A stretch of 32,085 nt of DNA, taken from Flavobacterium tructae. GTDB taxonomy: Bacteria; Bacteroidota; Bacteroidia; Flavobacteriales; Flavobacteriaceae. Below are positions 15,515 through 23,358 of this stretch, in pieces; the stretch's first letter is position 1; each line of letters starts with the position of its first letter. The position numbers and the translations under genes are program-made. The notes under the pieces were generated by a model. It was given only the letters and a program-made list of their open reading frames with translations. It was not told the DNA's origin and searched no databases. The DNA is taken from the NCBI RefSeq assembly GCF_002217475.1, contig NZ_MUHH01000003.1, forward strand, positions 171,623 to 203,707, read 5' to 3'.

Positions 15515-16273
15515 TTAACGTGGAACAATTTTAGCATCCTGATTAAGGATTTCTTTTCCGTTTTGATAAATGGTTAAATTAGCTGGTGCTGAATCTTTTG
15601 TACCTAAAACCGTAATATAACACTGGTACAAGTAATTTCCTTTTTTAAAATCGTAATGGTTATTACCTCCTGTTCCATCGTGAAACCATTTTCCGTTGGT
15701 AATGATTAAATCCGGTTTTTCGCTCATCGATTGTTTTATCGACCATGAAGCATATCTGTAATTATCATTTCCTAAGTCATCAATTCGAACTCTGAATTTA
15801 GATGTTTCTATGATAATTTGTGGCTCTTTAAACTTAGCAATTGACTGGTGAAGTTTACTTTTTTCAGAAGCTATCAATTTGTTTTTGAGATCATTCTCCA
15901 CTTTTGACTGATAAATAATAGAGAAAACTTTTCCGTCAGTATCCATCCACAAAGTACCCTGATTTAGCATTATACCACGCCAGCCCACTTCAGACCAGTT
16001 TTTTGCCGCATCCGATTTTGAAATTTCGGCTTTCAGTTTAGCATCAAAAATTTCGTCATATCTTTTTACAAGCTCTGCTTTATTTTTAACACTCGGAATT
16101 GGATTATCTCTTCTTAAAGGGTATTTAATAGCCTCGGCTACAGCCTCTTTCCTATCATTTTTTACATTATCAATAAATTTTTTGACAAACTTCTGATATT
16201 CGGGTCTCAAGTCCTGACCTGATATATTCTGAACCATAATGCCAATGAAGAGAACGTACAGTAACTTTTTCAT
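15515..16273 (-). CDS. Exported protein of unknown function, paralogue B
   Basis: I use the ATG at 16273 (MKKLLYVLFIGIMV...SGQ), which gives a normal signal peptide and a 252-residue product. The frame is open to 16339, but the extra 22 residues would bury the signal peptide. It is a tandem paralogue of the following gene and has the same block order; it differs by a slightly longer C-terminus (LNQDAKIVPR). No catalytic motif is evident. It starts 76 bases after the Pif1-like helicase stop on the same strand, so transcription may continue from the helicase gene. Confidence 0.75.
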   Translation of the reverse strand: MKKLLYVLFIGIMVQNISGQDLRPEYQKFVKKFIDNVKNDRKEAVAEAIKYPLRRDNPIPSVKNKAELVKRYDEIFDAKLKAEISKSDAAKNWSEVGWRGIMLNQGTLWMDTDGKVFSIIYQSKVENDLKNKLIASEKSKLHQSIAKFKEPQIIIETSKFRVRIDDLGNDNYRYASWSIKQSMSEKPDLIITNGKWFHDGTGGNNHYDFKKGNYLYQCYITVLGTKDSAPANLTIYQNGKEILNQDAKIVPR

Positions 16274-16349
16274 AATTCCTATTTTACATAATGTTTTTAT
16301 AGTAGATTCCAACATTTCATCAGAACCTTCAAATTCCACAATCTAACCA

Positions 16350-18629
16350 TCAGTTAATACTTGCTTTAAACATCTTCAACTCATCCCACGTAAATTCATC
16401 ACCATACTTTTCTTTTAGCGGACTTAAAGATTCTTCACTATAAAACTCGAAAGCTTCACGCAAGGCCAAGATTTTATCATACGGTAAAACATCAGATATC
16501 TCGACTTTTTTAGCCTGAATTAGTTTAACCAAATGCATTTCAACTGTTTGCACTGTAAGTTTACGAATTCGGGCAATATCCTGAATCGAATTTTTCTCCA
16601 GCCATAAATCATGGGTTTCTTCGATGGTTGTTTTCTTTTCGGCCTTTGGTGTGCTTTTATCTAATTTACGTGCCATATAACGAACTGTAGGTTCTTCAGA
16701 TTTAAAAATATCAGTGTTCGACATATTAAATTCCTCCCGGATCTTTGCAACCTTGTCAAATTTATAGTTTTTAATCGCTGTAGACGACAATTTCTCTTTA
16801 CAGATGGTTTCGCCTGCCACGACAATTTCGATGAGTAATTTGGCCTTCATTAAGCGCAAAACAGCTTTTGTTTGCAAATCATCCAAAAAAGCGAGCTCTT
16901 CGTAGAACTCTTTTACTTTTTTAAATTTCTGAATTTCGGCCATTTTATTCAAAAGATCCTTAACCAGTTTGTCCATTGGTTTAAAAAAATAATCATAAGC
17001 TGCCACTACCCTTTCCTGTACAAAAAAGAGATCGACAGTTTCTTTATTGAAAATTTTGTTAAGCTGATTAACGAATTTTTGTGCAGGATCTGCTAACGAA
17101 TCTATTATTTCTAAACGCTTATGAGCCCATGCAGCATGTTTTGATTTTTCAGAAGCAACTGCATTTTCGTTATAACTAAAACGGTGATTGCGCCACTCCT
17201 GAGCCAAATCAGCCCAATTAAAACTGCTAATCAAATAGTTATGAATGAAATTTTTAGTTTCAAAATGCAAAGAATGTTTTAAAACTTCTTCTGTTGCTTT
17301 GTTCAAAGCATAATCCATCACATCCTGATCGTTCGAAATACCATTCATTTGCAGCGGAGACAACAAAATAAGCCCATTTAAGGACGTTAAACGCGATAAT
17401 GCTACATAGGCTTGTCCGGGTAAAAAAACTTGCGATACATCAAGCGCAGCTTTCTCAAAAGTTAAACCCTGACTTTTATGCACCGTAATTGCCCATGCCA
17501 GCTTAAGTGGATAATGTGCAAATGTGCCCAAAACTTCTTCTTCAACTTCTTTGGTGAGATCGTTTACTTTGTATCGGATATTTTTCCATTCGTATTTTTC
17601 AACTTCAATGGTTTTATCCTCCTCAGGAAAATGTATGAATATTTCTTCGGCCGAAAGTGACTTTACAACGCCCATTTTTCCGTTGAAATAACGCTTTTCA
17701 AAAGACAAATCATTTTTGACAAACATAACCTGAGCACCCACTTTAAGTTTCAAATTTTCCTCAACCGGAAAAATTTTCTCCGGAAAATCCCCCACAATAA
17801 ACGGCTGATAAACGAATTCATTTCCGGCTAAATCGCCAATTGCCTGCTCGTTAATCGAATCGGCTTTGGCATTATGCGTGGTAAGTGTAATATACCCGGG
17901 ATTATTTTTTAAGTCAAAATCAGGTTTCACATATTCATTTAAAACCTGAATATCCTGAGGCGTAATCTGATTGTTTCGAAGATTATTCAAAACCGAAATA
18001 AAAGTATCATCTGACTGACGATAAATCTTTGATAATTCAATATATAACGGCGGATATTGCTGAATTACATGCGAATGAAAAAAGAATTTTCCTTTGTAAT
18101 AATTGCGTAAAGTTCGCCATTCTTCATCTCTGATAACTGGCGGAAGCTGTAACAAATCGCCAATAAAAAGTACCTGAACACCTCCAAAAGCACGGGTATT
18201 TTTACGTACCGTCTGCATCATAAAATCAATTGCATCCAACAGATCAGCACGTAACATACTGACTTCATCGATAATCAAAAGCTCCATATTCCTGATTACG
18301 TTACGCTTCACATTATTCATTTTAAAGTGTCGACGTAAAGTTTCCTTATTCTCAAACTTCACTGTTTCAGTAAACTGGGAAGCCTCTTCGTATGATGGAA
18401 TAAAGGCTGAAAATGGTAACTGAAACATCGAGTGAATTGTAACACCTCCGGCATTCAGCGCCGCAATTCCGGTTGGAGCCACAACCACAGTGTTTTTATG
18501 CGTAGTGGCAATAATTTCACGCAAAAGTGTAGTCTTCCCGGTCCCCGCTTTACCGGTCAGGAAAATAGATTTTTGCGTTTGATTGATGAATTGTAAAGTA
18601 TAAGCTGCTGCTTCTGAAACGTTTTGCAT
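16350..18629 (-). CDS. Pif1-like SF1B helicase with C-terminal HTH
   Basis: This 759-residue protein has the helicase core in its first ~430 residues: Walker A GKAGTGKTT (26-34), VVVAPTGIAALNAGG (motif Ia), IIDEVSM (119-125), GDLLQLPPV (157-165), then TVHKSQGLTFE and AYVALSRLTSL (motifs V-VI). These are Pif1/RecD2-type 5'-to-3' DNA helicase motifs. A middle region of ~250 residues without clear motifs follows. The C-terminal ~110 residues (TIEETHDLWLEKNSIQDIAR ... RKLTVQTVEMHLVKLI) match the helix-turn-helix domain also found at the end of RecQ-like proteins. Probable role is replication or repair, such as resolving structured DNA. It is a single gene after the OmpH-like lipoprotein terminator. 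Confidence 0.9.
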   Translation of the reverse strand: MQNVSEAAAYTLQFINQTQKSIFLTGKAGTGKTTLLREIIATTHKNTVVVAPTGIAALNAGGVTIHSMFQLPFSAFIPSYEEASQFTETVKFENKETLRRHFKMNNVKRNVIRNMELLIIDEVSMLRADLLDAIDFMMQTVRKNTRAFGGVQVLFIGDLLQLPPVIRDEEWRTLRNYYKGKFFFHSHVIQQYPPLYIELSKIYRQSDDTFISVLNNLRNNQITPQDIQVLNEYVKPDFDLKNNPGYITLTTHNAKADSINEQAIGDLAGNEFVYQPFIVGDFPEKIFPVEENLKLKVGAQVMFVKNDLSFEKRYFNGKMGVVKSLSAEEIFIHFPEEDKTIEVEKYEWKNIRYKVNDLTKEVEEEVLGTFAHYPLKLAWAITVHKSQGLTFEKAALDVSQVFLPGQAYVALSRLTSLNGLILLSPLQMNGISNDQDVMDYALNKATEEVLKHSLHFETKNFIHNYLISSFNWADLAQEWRNHRFSYNENAVASEKSKHAAWAHKRLEIIDSLADPAQKFVNQLNKIFNKETVDLFFVQERVVAAYDYFFKPMDKLVKDLLNKMAEIQKFKKVKEFYEELAFLDDLQTKAVLRLMKAKLLIEIVVAGETICKEKLSSTAIKNYKFDKVAKIREEFNMSNTDIFKSEEPTVRYMARKLDKSTPKAEKKTTIEETHDLWLEKNSIQDIARIRKLTVQTVEMHLVKLIQAKKVEISDVLPYDKILALREAFEFYSEESLSPLKEKYGDEFTWDELKMFKASIN

Positions 18630-18672
18630 TAGGCGTAAATTGAGAGCTAAAAGTATCGTATTTTTATAAAAG

Positions 18673-18706
18673 AAAAAACCTAAATCTTGACAGATTTAGG
18701 TTTTTA
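18673..18706 (-). terminator. Terminator of the Skp/OmpH-like gene
   Basis: A 14-base perfect stem, AAAAACCTAAATCT (18674-18687) / AGATTTAGGTTTTT (18692-18705), has loop TGAC. Read on the minus strand it ends in a T-run and follows the stop at 18729. Confidence 0.9.
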
Positions 18707-18728
18707 AATTTAGTTAGTTAGTCTGGTA

Positions 18729-19307
18729 TTATTTTTTAGCTTCCTCTTTTACAGCTGGTTTTTCTTCTGTTTTTGGAGTCGCTTTATATTTGTCATTCAG
18801 AGCTTTAACGATATCTTTTGTGATATCGAATTTCTCTTCAGCATACAAAATTGAAGCAGCATCTCCAGTACCATAGATATAAGAATAACCGTTTTTCTTA
18901 CCGTATTCTTTGATGAATTTCTTCACTCCACTTACCAAAGAATCCATTTCAACACCGCTTTCCTGTTGTAATTGTTGAGACAAAGCTTGTTGTGCATAAC
19001 CCAATTGTTGTTCTCTTTTTTGTAATTCAGCACCTCTTTGTTGTGCCCACGCCTGACCGTTTGCTTGTGCCTGACTTTGAAAATTAGCAGCGTCTTGTTT
19101 AAAACGTGTAATCTCAGCTTGTAGTTGTCTTCCTTTTTCTTCTGCCTGAGCTTTGTATTTAGCTTCAAGGTCTTTTGCTTCAGTGTATTCTTTCATTAAA
19201 ACTGAAGTATCTACGTAAGCTGTTTTTACTTCCTTAACTTCCGCAGTTTTGTCACTACATGAAACAGCGAAAATTGAAAGTGCGATAATTACTAATGCTT
19301 TTTTCAT
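18729..19307 (-). CDS. Skp/OmpH-family lipoprotein
   Basis: This 192-residue protein has a lipoprotein signal with lipobox FAVSC (lipidated Cys at 17). The mature part has the Skp/OmpH layout: a short beta strand (TAYVDTSVLMKEY), a long Gln/Ala/Lys-rich coiled coil (~45-125, with QAQANGQAWAQQRGAELQ), then a returning segment (YIYGTGDAASILYAEEKFDI) and a Lys/Glu-rich tail. Skp-type proteins chaperone outer-membrane proteins in the periplasm; a lipid-anchored version would sit at a membrane. It is a single gene with its own promoter (19349-19377) and terminator. Exact clients are unknown. Confidence 0.85.
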   Translation of the reverse strand: MKKALVIIALSIFAVSCSDKTAEVKEVKTAYVDTSVLMKEYTEAKDLEAKYKAQAEEKGRQLQAEITRFKQDAANFQSQAQANGQAWAQQRGAELQKREQQLGYAQQALSQQLQQESGVEMDSLVSGVKKFIKEYGKKNGYSYIYGTGDAASILYAEEKFDITKDIVKALNDKYKATPKTEEKPAVKEEAKK

Positions 19308-19348
19308 TTTTTTAAATCTCTATTTTTTTTTATTGTATTGAATGAAGA

Positions 19349-19377
19349 CAAAAATATAAAAAAATAAATAGCATCAA
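19349..19377 (-). promoter_or_regulatory. Promoter of the Skp/OmpH-like gene
   Basis: On the minus strand TTG (19377-19375) is followed after 18 bases by TATTTTTG (19356-19349). This fits the phylum's -33/-7 pattern and leaves a ~40-base leader. Confidence 0.6.
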
Positions 19378-19389
19378 ACTAAAGTTTAA

Positions 19390-19740
19390 AAAATGCTATA
19401 ATTTTATGATATTACTTTTATTTATTGAGGAGATTTTTACCATAAAATATCATTATTAAAAATGACTTTCACAGCCTTTTTTTAAGGCGTTTTCTCAAAA
19501 ATAACAACACAAATACTCGCCTTTCATTAGAAGACTCCTTAAACAAGCTTATTTTAAGTTTTAGGGTAATTTAAAGCGTAAATCCGTTAAGAATTGTTCT
19601 TTTTTACCGTTGCGCTTCATCTGATCGCAAAACCATAAAATTAATCCAGTCAAAAAAAATTATTTTTCAATTTTTGCATTCACAAAACAAAACTTAGCAA
19701 AAAAATGAAGCACTTTTCTAAAACCTCGAATTTCTAAAAA
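19390..19740. repeat. Degenerate tandem duplication, copy A
   Basis: This stretch aligns by eye with 19761-20110 at a steady offset of about 370 bases. The best block (TTTTACCATAAAA... around 19436-19496) has 10 mismatches in 61 bases. It continues through a block matching the 3' end of the methyltransferase gene. The copies abut, so this is a tandem duplication that has since decayed. Confidence 0.7.
19565..19740 (-). pseudogene. Remnant of a second methyltransferase 3' end
   Basis: Within copy A, the part that aligns with the coding end of the methyltransferase keeps words such as GATCGCAAA.CCA.TAAAA but carries in-frame stops and indels. A minus-strand reading gives L-R-S then a different, broken tail. 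It is too short and damaged to encode anything. It is best read as the dead end of a duplicated methyltransferase gene. Confidence 0.55.
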
Positions 19741-19760
19741 GAAACAACAAAATTTCCAGA

Positions 19761-20110
19761 AAAATGCTCCATTTTTACTGCATTAATTTTATTTATGGAC
19801 TGGGATTTTACCATAAAAGATCACTATTAAAAGTGGCTTTAATAGCTTTTATTTAAAGCGATTTCTTAAAAAAGACAGCACAAACCCTCGTATTCCCTAA
19901 GAAAGCGCCTTAAATGCGCTTATTTTGCGTTTTAGCTGTTTTTTAAGACATAAATGTGCGATGAATACTCTTTTGTTCCCGATGCTTTTAAATTGGATCG
20001 CAAACCAATAAAAAAGGCCTTAATGAAATTCATTTTTCCCGTTTTGTATTTTTCAGATAAAAGACTAACATAAAATGAATCGAATTTCATCGGAAGCACT
20101 TTTTCTAATT
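19761..20110. repeat. Degenerate tandem duplication, copy B
   Basis: This copy comprises ~170 bases of non-coding DNA downstream of the methyltransferase stop (19932) plus the last ~60 codons of that gene. Both parts are matched in copy A. In the non-coding part a small stem is kept: GCCTT/AAGGC in copy A becomes GCTTT/AAAGC in copy B, a paired change. Confidence 0.65.
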
Positions 20111-20780
20111 TCATATCTACTTTTCCAAAAAGAGACTGAATGGCTTTTTTTGAGAAATGCCAAAAGTGAATTGGCACATCGTAAGCTGCCCAAAATTCAT
20201 TGTAATATTTTGCATCAAACGATTTGAAATTTGGAACCGCAACAATTAAAGTTCCAGTTGGTTTTAATAAACGTTTTAATTCCTGAATTTGCAATTCTAA
20301 ATTTGGCACATGTTCTAAAACGTGCCACATGGTAATTACATCAAAAGAATTATTTTCAAGAGCATCAATTCCGTTTACAAAAGAAATTCCTTTTTCTATC
20401 GCAATATTTTTTGCTCTCTCGCTTGGTTCCACTCCAACTGTTTCCCAACCATCATTTTTTGCGGTCAACAAAAAATCTCCGGTTCCGGCACCAATATCTA
20501 AAATTCTACCTTTTTGAGATTGCTCCCCATTAATCAAATTCAGCTTATTTTTTAAAGCAATACTTTTTACAAAGTGATACGCTTTTTCGAACAAAGATCT
20601 TTTATTGTCGGTATGAGAAATATAATCTTCGCTTTCGTAATATCTTCCAAGATTTTCTAAAGCGGGTTGTGGAGAAGTAATCAGCATATCCAAAGTTTCA
20701 TCGTAATACAGATTAAAAATTTCTTGAGATACAGAATGGTCTTTTACAGTAAGAAAATGTTTTTTGTTTAAAACGTTCAT
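19932..20780 (-). CDS. Class I SAM-dependent methyltransferase
   Basis: This 282-residue protein is of the Methyltransf_23 type. Motif I is ILDIGAGTG (93-101), the acidic end of the second strand is VGVEPS (115-120), and FDVITMWHVLEHVPN (146-160) plus LKRLLKPTGTLIVAVPNFKS is the usual post-I/II block. The N-terminus (LYYDETLDMLITSP) resembles enzymes acting on carbohydrate- or lipid-linked substrates, but the substrate cannot be told. The start is the ATG at 20780. Its 3' end is part of a tandem duplication. It lies downstream of mnmG on the same strand, 307 bases away. Confidence 0.88.
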   Translation of the reverse strand: MNVLNKKHFLTVKDHSVSQEIFNLYYDETLDMLITSPQPALENLGRYYESEDYISHTDNKRSLFEKAYHFVKSIALKNKLNLINGEQSQKGRILDIGAGTGDFLLTAKNDGWETVGVEPSERAKNIAIEKGISFVNGIDALENNSFDVITMWHVLEHVPNLELQIQELKRLLKPTGTLIVAVPNFKSFDAKYYNEFWAAYDVPIHFWHFSKKAIQSLFGKVDMKLEKVLPMKFDSFYVSLLSEKYKTGKMNFIKAFFIGLRSNLKASGTKEYSSHIYVLKNS

Positions 20781-21087
20781 TTTTAATTATAGGTTTTTAA
20801 TAGAATTTGGCAACGCTATTGTTACATCACATATACTAATGCAACAAGTATTAATTAATTCGAAATGCTTTACTACGCATCTCACAGATTTTTTTTTAAA
20901 TAGTTTTACGATTTTCTTCAAGTTTAGCAAGTCTTCTCAAAGTAGTTTCACGTGGAACATTTTTTTATTTCAGATACCTTCTCTTCAAACAATCCAACTT
21001 AATAAAATTCAAACCCCAAACTTGAAACTTGAAACAAAGAAAATCAAAACAAATAAAGACGCACCTATTGGCACGTCTCTTATTTTT
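20781..21087. other. mnmG-methyltransferase spacer
   Basis: I see no gene here. It holds one parS-like site (20945-20958) and a short tandem repeat of AAACTTG units (21018-21035), which is an inverted relative of the TTTCAGG units at 23049-23068. No convincing terminator for mnmG or TAnnTTTG promoter for the methyltransferase was found. Confidence 0.5.
20945..20958. other. parS-like site 1
   Basis: GTTTCACGTGGAAC, flanked A...A. One half-site is the TTTC form and the other the TTCC form. It is an isolated copy beyond the 3' end of mnmG, 2.1 kb from the main cluster. Confidence 0.75.
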
Positions 21088-22959
21088 TTATCTTCCCATG
21101 TAAATCAACAAAACAGAAATATCACTTGGAGAAACTCCGCTTATTCTTGAAGCTTGAGAAATAGTTACAGGACGAATCTTGCTTAACTTTTGTTTTGCTT
21201 CAATCGACATTGATTTAATTTTATCGTAATCGAAATTCTCTGGTATTTTCACTTCTTCCAAACGAGTTAGTTTATCCGCATTATTTCTTTCCTTTTCGAT
21301 ATAACCGGAATACTTCACCTGAATTTCTGCTTGCTCTAAAATTTCCTGATCCAGATTGTTTTCTTCCACATACGCTTTCACTTTTTCAAACTTAAGCATA
21401 TCGTCTAAATCAATTTGCGGACGAGAAAAAACTTTAAACATTTTATCTCCTTGTGAAATTGGAGCAGTTTCTTTAACTTCTAAAATCGGATTTGCTTCTG
21501 CAACAGAAACACTGGTCTCTCTAAAAAAGGCAACCATCTTTTCAGATTCGTTTAATTTCTTTTCCATTCGACGCAAACGCTTTTCAGAAGCAAGACCAAT
21601 TTCGTGCGACATTGGCGTCAATCTAAAATCGGCATTATCCTGACGCAACAAAGTTCTATACTCTGCTCTAGAAGTAAACATGCGATAAGGTTCTTCTGTT
21701 CCTTTCGTAATCAAGTCATCAATCAATACTCCAATATAAGCTTCATCACGTTTCAGAATCAACGGCGCTTTTTCATGTACTTTCAGATGTGCATTTATTC
21801 CCGCCATCAAACCTTGAGAAGCCGCTTCTTCATATCCGGTTGTTCCGTTAATCTGTCCGGCGAAATATAATCCCTCCACTAACTTTGTTTCCAAAGTATG
21901 TTTCAATTGTGTCGGTGGAAAATAGTCATACTCGATTGCATAACCCGGACGAAAAAATTTCACATTCTCAAAACCGACTACAGAACGCAATGCTTTAAAT
22001 TGAATATCCTCCGGAAGTGAAGTTGAAAATCCATTCACATACACTTCGCATGTATTCCACCCTTCCGGTTCCACAAATAATTGATGACGCTCTTTATCTG
22101 CAAAACGATTAATTTTATCTTCTATCGAAGGACAGTATCTTGGACCAAGACTTTTGATCCTTCCGTTAAACATTGGCGAACGATCAAAACCATCTCTCAA
22201 AATATCATGAACATCCAATGACGTATACGTCATGTAACAAGAACGCTGATGCGTTAACGGTGAAGTCAAATCAGAATAAGAAAACTTATCCGGCTTTGCA
22301 TCACCTTTCTCTTCGTTCATTTTAGAATAATCCAAAGAACGTCCATCCACTCGTGGCGGCGTTCCGGTTTTCATTCTTCCCGCTTCAAAACCTGCACGAA
22401 CTAAATCTTCAGTAATTCCCGTTGCTGCGCTTTCTCCTGCACGTCCTCCGCCAAACTGTTTTTCTCCAATATGAATTAAACCGTTCAAAAAAGTCCCATT
22501 CGTCAAAACAACAGACTTCGATCTAATCTCCACTCCCAACGAAGTTTTGATTCCTTTTATCTTACCATCCTCAATAATCAAACCTTTGACCATCTCTTGG
22601 TAGAAATCCAAATTTGGAGTTCCCTCCAACATCATTCTCCATTCTTCAGCAAAACGCATTCGATCACTTTGAACTCTTGGCGACCACATTGCCGGTCCTT
22701 TCGATTTATTCAACATTTTAAATTGAATAGCCGTTCGGTCGGAAACAATTCCTGAGTATCCGCCCAACGCATCAATCTCACGCACGATCTGTCCTTTTGC
22801 AATTCCTCCCATCGCAGGATTACAAGACATCTGTGCGATGTTCTGCAAACTCATTGTAACCAATAAAGTTTTGGATCCCAAATTTGCTGCCGCTGCCGCG
22901 GCCTCAGATCCTGCATGACCAGCACCAACTACAATAACATCGTATTCTTCTAAAAACAT
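21088..22959 (-). CDS. mnmG: tRNA uridine-5-carboxymethylaminomethyl(34) synthesis enzyme MnmG
   Basis: This 623-residue FAD protein (GidA) works with MnmE to modify the wobble uridine of several tRNAs. The N-terminal dinucleotide fold is DVIVVGAGHAGSEAAAAAA (7-25). Other signatures are CNPAMGGIAKG (~46-56), GGRAGESAATGITEDLVRAG (~171-190), MKTGTPPRVDGRSLDYS and the C-terminal helical part (SRISGVSPSDISVLLIY). Length and motifs are complete. It follows ybeY on the same strand, with the parS-like cluster in the 399-base gap, so its promoter must lie within or beside that cluster. The start at 22959 (MFLEEYDVIVVG) is the family start. Confidence 0.97.
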   Translation of the reverse strand: MFLEEYDVIVVGAGHAGSEAAAAAANLGSKTLLVTMSLQNIAQMSCNPAMGGIAKGQIVREIDALGGYSGIVSDRTAIQFKMLNKSKGPAMWSPRVQSDRMRFAEEWRMMLEGTPNLDFYQEMVKGLIIEDGKIKGIKTSLGVEIRSKSVVLTNGTFLNGLIHIGEKQFGGGRAGESAATGITEDLVRAGFEAGRMKTGTPPRVDGRSLDYSKMNEEKGDAKPDKFSYSDLTSPLTHQRSCYMTYTSLDVHDILRDGFDRSPMFNGRIKSLGPRYCPSIEDKINRFADKERHQLFVEPEGWNTCEVYVNGFSTSLPEDIQFKALRSVVGFENVKFFRPGYAIEYDYFPPTQLKHTLETKLVEGLYFAGQINGTTGYEEAASQGLMAGINAHLKVHEKAPLILKRDEAYIGVLIDDLITKGTEEPYRMFTSRAEYRTLLRQDNADFRLTPMSHEIGLASEKRLRRMEKKLNESEKMVAFFRETSVSVAEANPILEVKETAPISQGDKMFKVFSRPQIDLDDMLKFEKVKAYVEENNLDQEILEQAEIQVKYSGYIEKERNNADKLTRLEEVKIPENFDYDKIKSMSIEAKQKLSKIRPVTISQASRISGVSPSDISVLLIYMGR

Positions 22960-23022
22960 TTTGTTTTATTATTCTCTTCAAACCGTTTAAGGCGGTTCTC
23001 AGAATTAATTTTCTTTTCTTTT

Positions 23023-23036
23023 GTTCCACGTGGAAC
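23023..23036. other. parS-like site 2
   Basis: GTTCCACGTGGAAC, a perfect palindrome of the TTCC form. Confidence 0.8.
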
Positions 23037-23160
23037 GTGGTTTTTCTTTTTCAGGTTTCAGGTTTCAGATTAGAAGCTTCCTGGTTCAAAACACAAACTA
23101 AAAACTCCACCCAATTCTCAAACCTTTTTCCAAACTGAACCTCTATATTTTTCAAAGACT

Positions 23161-23180
23161 ATTGTTTCACGTGAAACAAT
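23161..23180. other. parS-like site 3 (perfect consensus)
   Basis: The core is GTTTCACGTGAAAC (23164-23177). The 16 bases 23163-23178 are identical to the general bacterial parS consensus, and the palindrome extends to 20 bases (ATT...AAT). Confidence 0.88.
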
Positions 23181-23209
23181 CTAAAACCCTTCCATATCAA
23201 AAATCAATG

Positions 23210-23223
23210 GTTCCACGTGGAAC
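23210..23223. other. parS-like site 4
   Basis: GTTCCACGTGGAAC, a perfect palindrome, 46 bases after site 3. Confidence 0.8.
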
Positions 23224-23264
23224 ATTTAATTCTTTTATACACAGAATAAACTGTTTATTTTTAT

Positions 23265-23278
23265 GTTCCACGTGAAAC
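23265..23278. other. parS-like site 5
   Basis: GTTCCACGTGAAAC with flanking T and A; mixed half-sites, 55 bases after site 4. Confidence 0.8.
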
Positions 23279-23312
23279 ACTTTAATATAATAACCTTCTT
23301 CTACTCTTTAAT

Positions 23313-23326
23313 GTTTCACGTGGAAC
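23313..23326. other. parS-like site 6
   Basis: GTTTCACGTGGAAC with flanking T and A; mixed half-sites in the opposite orientation to site 5, 48 bases on. Confidence 0.8.
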
Positions 23327-23358
23327 ACATAAAACTAAATTTGAAAAAGGTAATTTAT

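Larger units (their letters stand above)
22960..23358. other. mnmG-ybeY spacer holding the parS-like cluster
   Basis: There is no gene in this stretch. It contains five parS-like palindromes (23023, 23164, 23210, 23265, 23313), with a sixth overlapping the ybeY end at 23364. The last five are spaced 46, 55, 48 and 51 bases apart. A 7-base tandem repeat TTTCAGG (about 2.9 copies) is at 23049-23068. Confidence 0.85.

Noticed and set aside
20764..21150. Plus-strand 128-codon frame between the methyltransferase and mnmG
   Set aside because: It spans a parS-like site and the mnmG 3' end, has no family features and reads as AT-rich noise.
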